A DNA stretch of 32,793 nt from JAJYKN01 sp035516155 (GCA_035516155.1 DATJAP010000010.1:1-32793); one strand, 5' to 3'. Shown: positions 7,617 through 16,656, counted from the first letter of the stretch. Notes: generated from the letters alone by a model not told the origin. Program-made: numbers and translations.

Positions 7617-8525
7617 TCAGATATCCTCGAAATGAGTGAGCTTCTTAAACTCACGGTACCTGTCTTCGATTTCCCGGTAATCGAGGCTTCGCAAGCGGTC
7701 GAGGCTGAAGGCTTCCACATTCAGTGACGCCATCACGCTGCCGAAGATAACAGCTTTTCGCATGCTCTCCTCGGTGAAGTTCATCGTACTCGACAGGTAC
7801 CCCATGAAGCCGCCAGCGAAGGTGTCGCCAGCGCCAGTGGGATCGAAAACCGCTTCGAGCGGGTAGGCCGGCGCGCTGAAAGCACTGTGCCCGTTAAACA
7901 TGAGTGCACCGTAGCTCCCCTGCTTGACCACGACCGTTTTCGGCCCCATTGCCTGCACGCACTTGGCCGCCTTGACGAGGCTTGCCTCGCTGGCAAGCTG
8001 CCTGATTTCCGCTTCGTTGATGGTCAGCAGATCCACTTCCTTCAGGATCCGCTTAAGAGCATCGGGCTTGCTCGAAATCCAGTAGTTCATCGTGTCGCAG
8101 GCGACGAGTTTTGGTTTTTTGACCTGCCTCAGGACGTCGAGCTGAATGTCGGGATCCACGTTCGCCAGGAACACAACGTCGGTGTTTTTGTAGTCGTCCG
8201 TGATCGCCGGTTTGAATGTTGCCAGGACATTCAGGTGCGTCGCCAGGGTACAGGCTTCATTCAGATCATAGCCGTATTCACCCTTCCAGCGGAAGGTCTC
8301 TCCCTGCTGGACCTCGAGGCCTCGCGTGTCGATGCCCTTGCTTTTCAGAAATTGTATGTGTTCCCGGGGGAAGTCTTCACCGATGACCGCAACAAGCCTG
8401 ACGTCGGTGAAATAACTGGCTGAGGTGGAAAAATACGTGGCTGAACCGCCAAGAGCATTGTCGACATTCCCAAAAGGGGTTTTGACCGAATCCAGGGCAA
8501 CGGTTCCGACAACAAGAAGACTCAC
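7617..8525 (-). CDS. PfkB-family sugar or nucleoside kinase
   Basis: A 302-residue ribokinase/PfkB-fold kinase. The N-terminal substrate motif appears as ALGGSATYF (about 25-33). The C-terminal signature DPTGAGDTFAGG is at about 228-239, with Asp234 as the expected catalytic base. TINEAE at about 168-173 is also typical. GTG at 8525 is chosen because GGAGG lies seven bases upstream; the longer frame lacks a site. Substrate cannot be read from the sequence. It follows MTA phosphorylase by about 110 bases, so a nucleoside or pentose-type substrate related to adenosine or methylthioribose salvage is plausible but inferred. Length is normal for the family. Confidence 0.88.
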   Translation of the reverse strand: MSLLVVGTVALDSVKTPFGNVDNALGGSATYFSTSASYFTDVRLVAVIGEDFPREHIQFLKSKGIDTRGLEVQQGETFRWKGEYGYDLNEACTLATHLNVLATFKPAITDDYKNTDVVFLANVDPDIQLDVLRQVKKPKLVACDTMNYWISSKPDALKRILKEVDLLTINEAEIRQLASEASLVKAAKCVQAMGPKTVVVKQGSYGALMFNGHSAFSAPAYPLEAVFDPTGAGDTFAGGFMGYLSSTMNFTEESMRKAVIFGSVMASLNVEAFSLDRLRSLDYREIEDRYREFKKLTHFEDI

Positions 8526-8636
8526 GAAAAACCTCCAAGTCAAATTTATCTCATCAGGGAGAACGCAGAAACTGCTCCGGACAACACCACGAAACCCGGC
8601 TTTGAAGGTTCGCGGCGGCCTCCGGGTTGAAACGGA

Positions 8637-9527
8637 TTATCTTTTCTTCAAATATTTTCCGATAATCGGAGCAAGTTCCTTCTTCGTCTTCAGCGGAATC
8701 AGTTTTTCTGGCGTCATGATCGAGTTCCGGAGCGACTCCCCGCAGGAACACGGCCGGCCCCCGGACAATATCTTGACCGCCTCGCGAATCATGGCCTTCG
8801 ACGTCTCGATGTTTTTTTTCATGACCGCCAGCACGGCCTCGACGGTCACGTCCTCTTCACTGTGATGCCAGCAGTCGTAGTCGGTCGCCAGGGCGATCGT
8901 GCTATAGCACATCTCCGCTTCGCGCGCGAGCTTCGCCTCCGTGGCATTCGTCATCCCGATAACATCCACGTTCCAGGTCCGATAGACCAGGGACTCGGCT
9001 CGCGTTGAAAACTGCGGGCCCTCCATGCAGAGGTAGGTTCCTCCGCGGTGCAGAGTGGCCCCTGCCCTGTCTCCCGCATCCATCAGGATGGCGCTGAGAT
9101 CGGGACAGACCGGTTCGGCCATCCCCACGTGGGCAACCACGCCGCTGCCGAAGAACGTGCTGCGCCGGTGTTTGGTGTGGTCGTAGAACTGGTCCGGGAC
9201 GACGATATGGCCGGGCTCGATTTCTTCCTTCATGCTGCCTACGGCGCTGACAGAAATGATCCGCTCTACACCGATTTTCTTCATGCCGTAAATATTGGCG
9301 CGATAATTGATGTCCGTGGGCATGATGCGATGGCCGCGGCCGTGGCGGGGAAGAAACGCTACCCGCCATCCGAAGAGCGTGCCTACGAAGTAGTCATCCG
9401 AGGGTTTGCCGAAGGGTGTTGACACCTTCATGGCCTTGACGTCCGTCAGGCCTTCCATCTCGTAGAGACCGCTGCCGCCGATAACACCAATACTGATTTT
9501 TTCCTTCTGTGCGCGTCGCTTGGGCAT
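8637..9527 (-). CDS. mtnP: S-methyl-5'-thioadenosine phosphorylase
   Basis: A 296-residue purine nucleoside phosphorylase of the MTAP/PNP class. It cleaves methylthioadenosine with phosphate to adenine and methylthioribose-1-phosphate in the cytoplasm, recycling the by-product of polyamine and related SAM chemistry. Family features are the N-terminal IGVIGGSGLYEM, the phosphate-loop region FLPRHGRGHRIMPTDINYRA, SVSAVGSM, MEGPQFSTRAES, and MTNATEAKLAREAEMCY near the base pocket, with TDYDCW following as in MTAPs. The C-terminus is slightly extended compared with shorter homologues. No Shine-Dalgarno sequence is seen before the ATG. The gene sits between hfq and a PfkB-type kinase. A sulfur-nucleoside role is supported by the motifs, though selectivity against inosine or guanosine cannot be proved by eye. 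Confidence 0.92.
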   Translation of the reverse strand: MPKRRAQKEKISIGVIGGSGLYEMEGLTDVKAMKVSTPFGKPSDDYFVGTLFGWRVAFLPRHGRGHRIMPTDINYRANIYGMKKIGVERIISVSAVGSMKEEIEPGHIVVPDQFYDHTKHRRSTFFGSGVVAHVGMAEPVCPDLSAILMDAGDRAGATLHRGGTYLCMEGPQFSTRAESLVYRTWNVDVIGMTNATEAKLAREAEMCYSTIALATDYDCWHHSEEDVTVEAVLAVMKKNIETSKAMIREAVKILSGGRPCSCGESLRNSIMTPEKLIPLKTKKELAPIIGKYLKKR

Positions 9528-9609
9528 CGAGATTAGATTATTCCGTTGTGCGTATGAGAAGGAATATTAACATGCCGAGAGTTCATGATTCCAGGATTGC
9601 GTCCGGACA

Positions 9610-9876
9610 TCAAACCTGCGCTGCCTGTTCCTGCTCCGGTTTCTTCGCTTCCATGCTGTCCAGAAGGTCTACGGGTTTTTCCGGGATGATGGTGGAAATG
9701 GCGTGTTTATACACAAGCTGCTGGTTTTCCTGCTTCAGGAGTATGACAAAGTTGTCGAAACCTTTGATCGTGCCCATGAGCCGCGCCCCGTTGACGAGAT
9801 ACATGGTCACCGGGATTTTTTCCTTGCGCATCTGGTTTAAAAAAATGTCCTGGAGATTAACTTGCGACTTTCCCAT
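9610..9876 (-). CDS. hfq: RNA chaperone Hfq
   Basis: An 88-residue Sm-like protein that forms hexameric rings and brings small RNAs together with mRNAs. The Sm core (about 1-66) includes the proximal-face start (NLQDIFLNQMRKEKIPVTMY), the NGARLMGTIKGFDNF turn and the Sm2 YKHAIST motif at 56-62. A short acidic, Gln-rich tail follows. ATG at 9876 is chosen because GGGAGGGATGG lies directly before it and it matches the conserved MGKS-type start; the frame is open to 9918. It is downstream of miaA by 74 bases, the classical miaA-hfq order, and that gap includes an AU-rich inverted repeat. Confidence 0.96.
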   Translation of the reverse strand: MGKSQVNLQDIFLNQMRKEKIPVTMYLVNGARLMGTIKGFDNFVILLKQENQQLVYKHAISTIIPEKPVDLLDSMEAKKPEQEQAAQV

Positions 9877-9950
9877 CCATCCCTCCCGTGAAACCGTTAC
9901 GAACTGTCCGGCCATCAACTGCTGCTTCGCAACAAATTATTTTTGTTATC

Positions 9951-10898
9951 TTATACTACTTTATTTGAAATTTCAACGCTTTTCTTTATGCGTTCACTGA
10001 TCTCCCCTGCATACGAAAGTCCCGTGATATCAATCCACACGGTAGCCGGTTCCCGGCGGAACCAGGTAAACTGACGCTTGGCATATCGCTTAGTATCACG
10101 CTTGAGCAGCGCCACGGCTTCCTCCCGTGATGTCTTGCCCAGAAAATGGTTCAGAAAGTGCTTGTATCCCAGTCCCTGCATCGATGCCAGCTCCGGTCCG
10201 TAACCGCGATCCATCAAGGTCTTCACTTCGGCTTCCAGTCCGCTTTCGATCATGCGGTCCACACGTCGTTCAATGCGCGGATACAGTTCGCTCCGGCTTC
10301 GCACCAGAAAAACCAAATGGAACCGGAATGGTTTTTCCTTGAATGCGTGTTCACGCTGGAAATCGGACAATTTCCTGTCCTTCAGATAATACACTTCGAG
10401 CGCCCGGACGGTGCGTCTGAGATCGTTTGGATGGATCTTGATAGCCGATTCGGGGTCAACCCTGATGAGGTCAGAATAGAGCGTCCCGGGCTGCCCTTCC
10501 GATTCACGCCTCAGCAGACGTTCGCGCATATCGAGGTCTGCGGGAGGCCCGGAGAACAACCCGCGCGTCAGGGCGCGGAGGTAGAGTCCCGTCCCGCCGA
10601 CAACGATAGGCAGTCCGCCAGACGCAATGATGCCGTTCAGTGCCGCTCGCGCGTCGCGCAGGTAGTCGCCCACACTGTATGGCTGATTCGGTTCGACCAC
10701 GTCAATCAGGTGGTGGTATACGAGTTTCCGCTGCTCCGGGGTAGGCTTTGCGGTTCCAATATCCATGCCGCGGTAAATCTGCATGGAATCGGCGCTCACG
10801 ATCTCGGCGCCGAACTCCTGCGCAAGAAGAAGGGAAGCATCGGTCTTGCCGACAGCGGTGGGACCGGCGATGATAAGAATAGGTTTGTTCGTTGGCAT
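9951..10898 (-). CDS. miaA: tRNA dimethylallyltransferase MiaA
   Basis: A 315-residue enzyme that transfers the dimethylallyl group to N6 of A37 in tRNAs reading UNN codons. The P-loop-like GPTAVGKT is at 12-19, followed by the SADSMQIYRGMDIGTAKP segment that binds the tRNA base and isoprenoid, then VGGTGLYLRAL, and a C-terminal RDTKRYAKRQFTWFRRE segment characteristic of MiaA. Length is normal. The gene is in the standard mutL-miaA-hfq neighbourhood, except that a rhodanese lipoprotein gene lies between mutL and miaA. No clear ribosome binding site precedes the ATG. Confidence 0.96.
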   Translation of the reverse strand: MPTNKPILIIAGPTAVGKTDASLLLAQEFGAEIVSADSMQIYRGMDIGTAKPTPEQRKLVYHHLIDVVEPNQPYSVGDYLRDARAALNGIIASGGLPIVVGGTGLYLRALTRGLFSGPPADLDMRERLLRRESEGQPGTLYSDLIRVDPESAIKIHPNDLRRTVRALEVYYLKDRKLSDFQREHAFKEKPFRFHLVFLVRSRSELYPRIERRVDRMIESGLEAEVKTLMDRGYGPELASMQGLGYKHFLNHFLGKTSREEAVALLKRDTKRYAKRQFTWFRREPATVWIDITGLSYAGEISERIKKSVEISNKVV

Positions 10899-10976
10899 AA
10901 CGAAGGTTCAGGAATGGCACTCAGCCGCTTCCTTCCGGCAGCCCGCGCACGAGGCACGCGACGCAGGGACTTCTTC

Positions 10977-11432
10977 TCAGCGACGTTGATCCGAAGGCGG
11001 CATGGCGCTACCCCGGAGTGCGCTCATTTCCCGGGGGAAGTCGTTCTTCCTCCAGCCTTTCATGTGCCCCTCAAGGGAATACACCGCTTCATAGCCGGAG
11101 AGTCTGAGCATGAAAGCCGACATGCCCGCCCGCGGCCCATGCTCGCAGTAGAGAAGGACCGGATCTTTCTTTGGGAATCCCCGCTCCTGCAATGCCGTGC
11201 CAACAGCATAAAACGGAATATGCACTGCTCCCGGAACATGGTCCTGATCATATTCACCCTGGGAGCGGACATCCACGATCAGCGGCGCTGTACCGTCCTG
11301 CATTTGTCTAAAGAGCTCATCCCGGGTCATACCGGTTGCGCAGCCGGCAATGCTGAAAAGCACGGCAAAACCTTGCGCGATCAATAAAATCATGAGACCT
11401 TTTGCCATGATCGCTTTCACTGTCGAATCCAT
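10977..11432 (-). CDS. Rhodanese-domain lipoprotein
   Basis: A 151-residue protein with a hydrophobic N-terminus and a lipobox ending SIAGC, so Cys31 would be lipidated and the protein held at the periplasmic face of a membrane. Residues about 33-135 are a single rhodanese domain: LIVDVRSQGEY, the HVPGAVHIP motif, and an active-site loop starting at Cys96 (CEHGPRA). Such domains bind sulfane sulfur as a cysteine persulfide, though the substrate is unknown. The start at 11432 has a GAGG site upstream; an alternative ATG lies at 11408. It is between mutL and miaA, 78 bases before miaA and about 490 bases after mutL. Confidence 0.87.
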   Translation of the reverse strand: MDSTVKAIMAKGLMILLIAQGFAVLFSIAGCATGMTRDELFRQMQDGTAPLIVDVRSQGEYDQDHVPGAVHIPFYAVGTALQERGFPKKDPVLLYCEHGPRAGMSAFMLRLSGYEAVYSLEGHMKGWRKNDFPREMSALRGSAMPPSDQRR

Positions 11433-11925
11433 GCCCCCTCACCTCATCTTACTGTTTTCCTCGATCGTTTTTGCAACGCTTCACGGACCGACCCGCGCGC
11501 ACCGCGGTCTGCATCAGGATCGCCGCGAACCAGAACGAGGCGCCTGCCTGCACTCCTCTTTGCTTCCAGGCTGCCGTGGATTTCGAAGTTGCTTTTCAGA
11601 GCAGAAGCAAGCCCCCTCAGGAGATCTCACGGGAAGAGACAAAGAAGAATGATGTGGCCAGGTTCATGACCCAGGTCAGCTAAGGAAGCAGGCCAACGCG
11701 CGCAAGCATGGCCAGGCCACGGGCCAGGAACGCGCCCCCTGACCCGCTGTGATTCCGGCAGTCTGTTGGCGAGGATCGAAATGAAGGCAATCTTGTCTGT
11801 CCCAAGGACGCTTGCAAATGCCGTCCGGGTGGCCTTTGCAATCCACGTTGCGTTTCAAGAAGCTCATCCAGGGGAACGATCGTCTTTCCTCATCGCCAAA
11901 TAAGACAACGCGGTCGGTGAACGCA
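11433..11925. other. 493-bp intergenic region between mutL and the rhodanese gene
   Basis: No convincing gene. Frames on both strands lack recognisable protein content. The only one with a ribosome binding site is a 40-codon plus-strand frame (11781-11903, GAGG six bases before ATG), antisense to the surrounding genes and not recognised. No tRNA, CRISPR array or riboswitch pattern is seen. The gap is unusual within a tightly packed run and may hold a decayed gene or an RNA. Confidence 0.4.
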
Positions 11926-13731
11926 CTAAATCCTTTTAAACATCTTCTTGATCTCATCCATCGAAAACCGCATGACTGTCGGTCTGCCATGGGGGCAGGT
12001 GTGAGGCATGCGGCATTTAAAAAGATCGGCAAGCAGAGCTTCCATTTCCTGCTGATCGAGACGCCGGTGCACCTTGATTGCCGGGTGGCAGGCCATGACG
12101 CTCAGGATCTCATCGCGGAGCGCCTCTATTTTTCCGCTCGACCCATGAATATTTACCTCATCAAGGACATCGAGCAGCAGACTCTTGTAATCCGCACCGA
12201 CGAGGAGCGCGGGGACGGCCTTGATCATGAAGGTGCCGTTTCCGAAGTCATCCACGATCAATCCGAGTTTGTGAAGTTCCAGCAGATACTCCGACAAAAG
12301 ATTGCTTTGAGCGGGGCCGAGTTCCACCTGGTCCGGAATGAGCAGGTTCTGAACCGACACAAGCCCCCCGTCTAACTGGTCCTGAAGTTTCTCGAACAAT
12401 ACCCGTTCGTGCGCGGCGTGCTGATCGATGATTGCCATTCCTTCCGTCGACTGTGCGATGATGAATGAGTGGTGAATCTGGGCCAGGGGGAAGAGATCAT
12501 GCTCCGACATCATTGCGGTTTGCGGAGCAGGCGCGTCAGAGGCGGCGCGATGACCCGGCCCGGGCTCGTACTGCAGGTCCGCCGTTCTCCAATCATTCTT
12601 TCGCCGACCGAACGGCGGCAAGAATCTTCGTTGAGGGGCGGAACCAGAGGCCTCCTGCATTTTTAGATAATCCGCCACCGCCCCTTTCACCTCTCCGACA
12701 TGGTCGTTTGCAGGGCCTGTCGCATCGATGACCGGCATTCCATGCGTTCGCAGGCCCTCCCGGATTGCTTCGCGGACAAGATCATGGACCTGCGACTGGT
12801 TCCGGAACCGCACTTCCGCCTTGGCGGGGTGCACGTTCACGTCCACCAGGGCGGGATTGATATCGAGGAAAATGAAGCCGATGGGGTGGCGATCCCGCAT
12901 GAGCAAATCCCCATAGGCGCCGTAGAGTGCATGAGAGAGCGATGGATTCCTCACTGCACGATGGTTTACATAAAAGTCCTGATAGGTACGGTCTGCTCGG
13001 CTGTAGGAAGGGTTGCCAATGAGCCCATGGACATAGATGCTGTCGCGGCCTCCCGAGAAGGAAATCATATTGTCTGCTATTTCGGCGCCATGGAGCTGGA
13101 ATGCCCGCTCTTTTACGCTTCGGGACGCCGGAAGATCCAGCACCGTTTTCGTGTTGTGAGTCAGCTTGAAACGGAGTGCGGGATTCGCCATGGCCTGTCG
13201 CGAGACCGCGGTCGCTATGTGGGAAAACTCCGTGCCGGCACTCTTGAGAAACTTGAGTCGCGCCGGTGTATTGTAAAACAGATGAGCAATTTCGATCGAT
13301 GTGCCCTGCGGTGCGGCGGCGTCTGAAACCGTCTTGACCATACCTCCCTCGATCTCGACCAGGACGCCTGAGGCAGCATCGCGCACGGCCGACAGCAACC
13401 GTACGTGGGAGACCGACGCAATGCTCGACAGTGCCTCCCCGCGGAATCCCATCGTTCTGATGGCTTCAAGGTCTTCATCACTCGAGATCTTGCTCGTAGC
13501 ATGCCGCACAAAAGCGGTCCGGGCATCCTCTCCCGACATGCCGCACCCGTTGTCGGTTACCCGGATCAGCCGTCTTCCCGCCTGTTCAATGTCAATTAAT
13601 ATTTCCGTGGCTCCGGCGTCAATCGCATTTTCGATCAATTCCTTGACGACCGATGCCGGCCGCTCCACCACCTCGCCGGCGGCGATTTTGTTTACAACAT
13701 GATCGGGAAGTATTTTGATGATGGAATTCAT
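11926..13731 (-). CDS. mutL: DNA mismatch repair protein MutL (endonuclease type)
   Basis: A 601-residue MutL. The N-terminal GHKL ATPase has ENAIDAGAT (34-42), DNGCGM (60-65), ATSKI and GFRGEALSSI (95-104). The transducer domain spans to about 330, followed by a linker. The C-terminal dimerisation domain carries DQHAAHERVLFE at 436-447, which fits the DQHA-x2-E-x4-E metal motif of nicking MutL proteins, plus ACHPAIK and CPHGRPT. This therefore looks like a latent endonuclease MutL, as in most bacteria without MutH, rather than the E. coli type. No mutS is in the window. The 5' side has no clear ribosome binding site but a 12-bp inverted repeat ends about 16 bases before ATG. Confidence 0.96.
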   Translation of the reverse strand: MNSIIKILPDHVVNKIAAGEVVERPASVVKELIENAIDAGATEILIDIEQAGRRLIRVTDNGCGMSGEDARTAFVRHATSKISSDEDLEAIRTMGFRGEALSSIASVSHVRLLSAVRDAASGVLVEIEGGMVKTVSDAAAPQGTSIEIAHLFYNTPARLKFLKSAGTEFSHIATAVSRQAMANPALRFKLTHNTKTVLDLPASRSVKERAFQLHGAEIADNMISFSGGRDSIYVHGLIGNPSYSRADRTYQDFYVNHRAVRNPSLSHALYGAYGDLLMRDRHPIGFIFLDINPALVDVNVHPAKAEVRFRNQSQVHDLVREAIREGLRTHGMPVIDATGPANDHVGEVKGAVADYLKMQEASGSAPQRRFLPPFGRRKNDWRTADLQYEPGPGHRAASDAPAPQTAMMSEHDLFPLAQIHHSFIIAQSTEGMAIIDQHAAHERVLFEKLQDQLDGGLVSVQNLLIPDQVELGPAQSNLLSEYLLELHKLGLIVDDFGNGTFMIKAVPALLVGADYKSLLLDVLDEVNIHGSSGKIEALRDEILSVMACHPAIKVHRRLDQQEMEALLADLFKCRMPHTCPHGRPTVMRFSMDEIKKMFKRI

Positions 13732-13747
13732 AGGTCAGAAGCAAGAT

Positions 13748-13794
13748 GTCAGACTAAAGAATAACCACGGGCCGCGGGCAGGCTTTAGTCTGAC
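13748..13794. repeat. Perfect 12-bp inverted repeat in the mutL leader
   Basis: GTCAGACTAAAG (13748-13759) and CTTTAGTCTGAC (13783-13794) are exact reverse complements around a 23-base GC-rich loop; three more pairs follow beyond one mismatch. It fills the gap between the M16 gene stop and the mutL start. No T run follows on either strand, so it is more likely an mRNA-stability or translation-control hairpin, or a dispersed palindromic repeat, than an intrinsic terminator. Confidence 0.75.
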
Positions 13795-13804
13795 TTCTGT
13801 TGCA

Positions 13805-15145
13805 TCAATATTTCAGCTTCGCTTTCTCCTGGTTTGCAACAACAATGATCGCCATGCTGTCCGGGAAAAGATATTTTTTTGCAACCCGCTGAATATCCTC
13901 CCGTGTAACTGAATTGATCAGACCGGGATACTTCTGCGGATAATCGAGCCCCAGATTATAGATCTCGATGGAGGTCAGAATGCCCGCGATCTTTGCCGAG
14001 GTGTCCATGCGCAGAGGGAAGTTGCCCGTCAGGTATGCCTTCGCATCTTTCAGCTCTTTCTCGGAGACAAGCTCTGACTGAATTCTGCGGATCTCCTTGA
14101 TCGTTTCCGCTATTACTTCATTTGCCGATTCATTCTTGGTCTGTATTGACACCATAAAGGCGCCCGGGTCCTTCTGGGCTTCAAAACCGCTGTGGACGTC
14201 ATAGGCCAGTCCCTTGTTGTCGCGGATGTTGTCCATGAGACGTGAGGAAAAACCGCCGCCTCCGAGAATGTAGTTCATGACCAAGCAAGCATAAAAATCC
14301 GGGTTTTCCCTGCTAATCCCTATATGCCCCATCGCAATATTTGCCTGCGTGATGTTTTTGTCAATTTTTTCCACGACGGTTTTTTCAAGAATGGGCGGCT
14401 GGACGGGAGCTGGCAGCGGCTGCTCGGTCTTCAGCCAGGATCTGAAAAATTCATTGAGGAGTGCTACGATTTCCTTCTCCGACACGTCCCCCACGACGGC
14501 GATGACCGAATGATTCGGGCTGTATCGTGCGGAATAAAATGCCACCACGTCGTCGCGGGTAAGCTTTGGCAGAGAGGCGGCCACATCATCGCTGGTCCTG
14601 CCGTAGGCGTTGTCGCCGAAAACAGCTTTGTCAAACGCGTTCGATGCCACGATTGCCGGCTCTTCCTGCTGGCGCTGGGTCTCGGCAAGAGTCTCCTTGA
14701 TCTTGCGGTCAATTTCTTTCTGATCAAAAACCGGATGCAGGAGCACGTCAGACAGCAAATCCAGACCAGTCCGGAGGTCCTTCTTCAGGACTCGCACGTT
14801 GGCCGAGGCGAAATCATCACCCCCTGACGTGGAAAGAGAGCCGCCGATGAAATCGATCTCGCTGCTGATCTGCTGCGCAGTGCGTCTGGAAGTGCCCTGG
14901 GTAAGAAGGGACGCGGTAAGAGCAGCAAGCCCGGCTTTGCCGGCTGGTTCCGCGGTTTTTCCCGCTGTCATCGCCATGCTGATCGTCACCATGGGAATGG
15001 TATGTTTTTCCGCGAGCAGGAGTACCATGCCGTTGTTGAGGAGTATGCGTTTGCCGAGCTGCTCGGATGCAAATACGCCTGATGCAGCGAGGGATATCAG
15101 ACCCGGAATAAGAACAAAGAATGCTGATAACTTGGATATTTTCAT
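13805..15145 (-). CDS. Exported M16-family peptidase homologue lacking the zinc motif
   Basis: A 446-residue M16B-type protein with an N-terminal signal peptide (about 1-26, ending ASGVFASEQ). The fold is recognisable from LLNNGMVLLLAEKHTIPMV, SPNHSVIAVVGDV and the C-terminal SSRLMDNIRDNKGLAYDVHSGF segment. At the place of the HxxEH zinc site it reads GLAALTASLL, with A, A and S at the three ligand positions (about 75, 78, 79), so it should not bind zinc. Non-catalytic M16 subunits typically pair with an active one. The active partner is likely the preceding gene (15284-16618), also exported. Processing of peptides or precursors in the periplasm is inferred; the substrate is unknown. Confidence 0.9.
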   Translation of the reverse strand: MKISKLSAFFVLIPGLISLAASGVFASEQLGKRILLNNGMVLLLAEKHTIPMVTISMAMTAGKTAEPAGKAGLAALTASLLTQGTSRRTAQQISSEIDFIGGSLSTSGGDDFASANVRVLKKDLRTGLDLLSDVLLHPVFDQKEIDRKIKETLAETQRQQEEPAIVASNAFDKAVFGDNAYGRTSDDVAASLPKLTRDDVVAFYSARYSPNHSVIAVVGDVSEKEIVALLNEFFRSWLKTEQPLPAPVQPPILEKTVVEKIDKNITQANIAMGHIGISRENPDFYACLVMNYILGGGGFSSRLMDNIRDNKGLAYDVHSGFEAQKDPGAFMVSIQTKNESANEVIAETIKEIRRIQSELVSEKELKDAKAYLTGNFPLRMDTSAKIAGILTSIEIYNLGLDYPQKYPGLINSVTREDIQRVAKKYLFPDSMAIIVVANQEKAKLKY

Positions 15146-15283
15146 TCTTATGACCTTTCACACGGAAGATGCGGAACGAAAACTGTGGAACCAGGCGCAC
15201 AGGTCGGTCCTCTAAACACAGGATCCCACTTTTTCGGCGCGCTCTGAGCATTTTCGAAGTCATGTCGCTCTTGCAAAATGAAT

Positions 15284-16618
15284 CTACTTTCCCTTGACCG
15301 GGAGCAGAATACCCACCGTCCTGTTGTCCTCAGTGAAATATTCCTTTGCAACGCGCATGACGTCTTCCTTCGTCACCGCGCGAATTCTGTCCACATACGA
15401 TTCGAGGAGTCTCCAGTCGGCGACTGTTTCGAACTGCCCGAGCAGCATTGCCTGGTAGAAAATCGAATCCTGCCCCATGATGAAACTCGACTCAATCTGA
15501 TTCTTGGCTTTTTGCAGTTCTTCCTCGGGTACGAACTCGGTTTTAAGCTTGTCAATCTCCGAATAGAAAGCTTTCTCGACATCATCCGTTGTCTTGCCCG
15601 GCATTACACCGGCATACAGTGTGAAAAGGTTCGGATCCGCGGAAATATTGTCATAATCTCCGCCAACATACAGGGCGAGTTGCTTTTCATAAACCAGGGA
15701 CCGATAGAGCCGGGAACTTTTCCCCGACGAGAGGACCCCTTGGAGAACTTCGAGGGCATAGGAGTCCTTCTGTTTCAGGGTCGGCACATTGTATCCCGCA
15801 AAGACGGCGGGCAGTTCGGCCTGTTTTTTAACGACGATACGCCGCTCACCTCGGTGCTGAGGCTCTACAGCGCCGACCTTCGGTACTTCGGGCCCCCGCG
15901 GAATGGATCCGAAGGCGTTTTCGATCCGGGCAAATATTTTTTTCGTATCGAAGTCGCCGACCACGACAATGGTCGCATTGTTCGGCGCATAATACGTTCG
16001 ATAATGTTTGTAGAGGTCGTCGCGGGTGATGTTATTGATGTCCGCCATCCAGCCGATCACCGGCCACTGATAGGGATGGGCGCTAAAGGCGACCGCCATC
16101 ATCTGCTCCAGCATGCTGTTGACGGGATCGTCCTCGTACCGCATGCGGCGCTCTTCCTTAACCACCTCGCGCTCCGACAGGAACTCTTTTGGGTCGATGA
16201 GCAGGTTCTGCATGCGATCCGATTCCAGCTCCAGGGATATGTCGATGCGGTCCGCGGAGAAGTTCTCGAAGTAGGCCGTATAGTCACGCGAGGTGAACGC
16301 GTTGTCATTCCCCCCATTGCGTTGGACGGTCTGGGAAAAGGTCTTGGGTCCGTATTTTCTTGTCCCCTTGAACATCATATGCTCTAGCATATGGGACATC
16401 CCTGTTTTCCCAAGGCACTCGTTGCGAGAGCCGACCTTGTACCATATCTGGAACGTGACCACCGGCGCTTTGTGGTCTTCCCTGAGCAGCACCTTGAGCC
16501 CGTTCGGCAACATCTTCTCGGTGACGTTCATTGTCTGGGCGAAAGATGAAGACGTCATCACGAGGGCCATCAGAATCGCAAGCATAGCCATCCTTCTTGT
16601 TTTAACATGGTAATACAT
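15284..16618 (-). CDS. Exported zinc-dependent M16-family peptidase
   Basis: A 444-residue M16B peptidase with a signal peptide (about 1-28, ending SSSFAQ). The inverted zinc motif HMLEH is at 76-80, and a further acidic segment REVVKEERRM lies about 75 residues later, as expected for the third ligand. The two M16 lobes follow, with SSRLYRSLVYEKQLALYV in the second. ATG at 16618 is chosen because GAGG lies six bases upstream; the frame extends only to a TTG at 16630. It is followed by an M16 homologue without zinc ligands, so the pair may form an active/inactive heterodimer in the periplasm. The spacing to dut is 38 bases. Confidence 0.92.
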   Translation of the reverse strand: MYYHVKTRRMAMLAILMALVMTSSSFAQTMNVTEKMLPNGLKVLLREDHKAPVVTFQIWYKVGSRNECLGKTGMSHMLEHMMFKGTRKYGPKTFSQTVQRNGGNDNAFTSRDYTAYFENFSADRIDISLELESDRMQNLLIDPKEFLSEREVVKEERRMRYEDDPVNSMLEQMMAVAFSAHPYQWPVIGWMADINNITRDDLYKHYRTYYAPNNATIVVVGDFDTKKIFARIENAFGSIPRGPEVPKVGAVEPQHRGERRIVVKKQAELPAVFAGYNVPTLKQKDSYALEVLQGVLSSGKSSRLYRSLVYEKQLALYVGGDYDNISADPNLFTLYAGVMPGKTTDDVEKAFYSEIDKLKTEFVPEEELQKAKNQIESSFIMGQDSIFYQAMLLGQFETVADWRLLESYVDRIRAVTKEDVMRVAKEYFTEDNRTVGILLPVKGK

Positions 16619-16656
16619 GACCGACCTCAATTGTGAACACAGGGCGCTGAACGCTC

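Noticed and set aside
10146..11387. 413-codon plus-strand frame
   Set aside because: Antisense to miaA and the rhodanese gene, both with clear motifs; protein content is not family-like.
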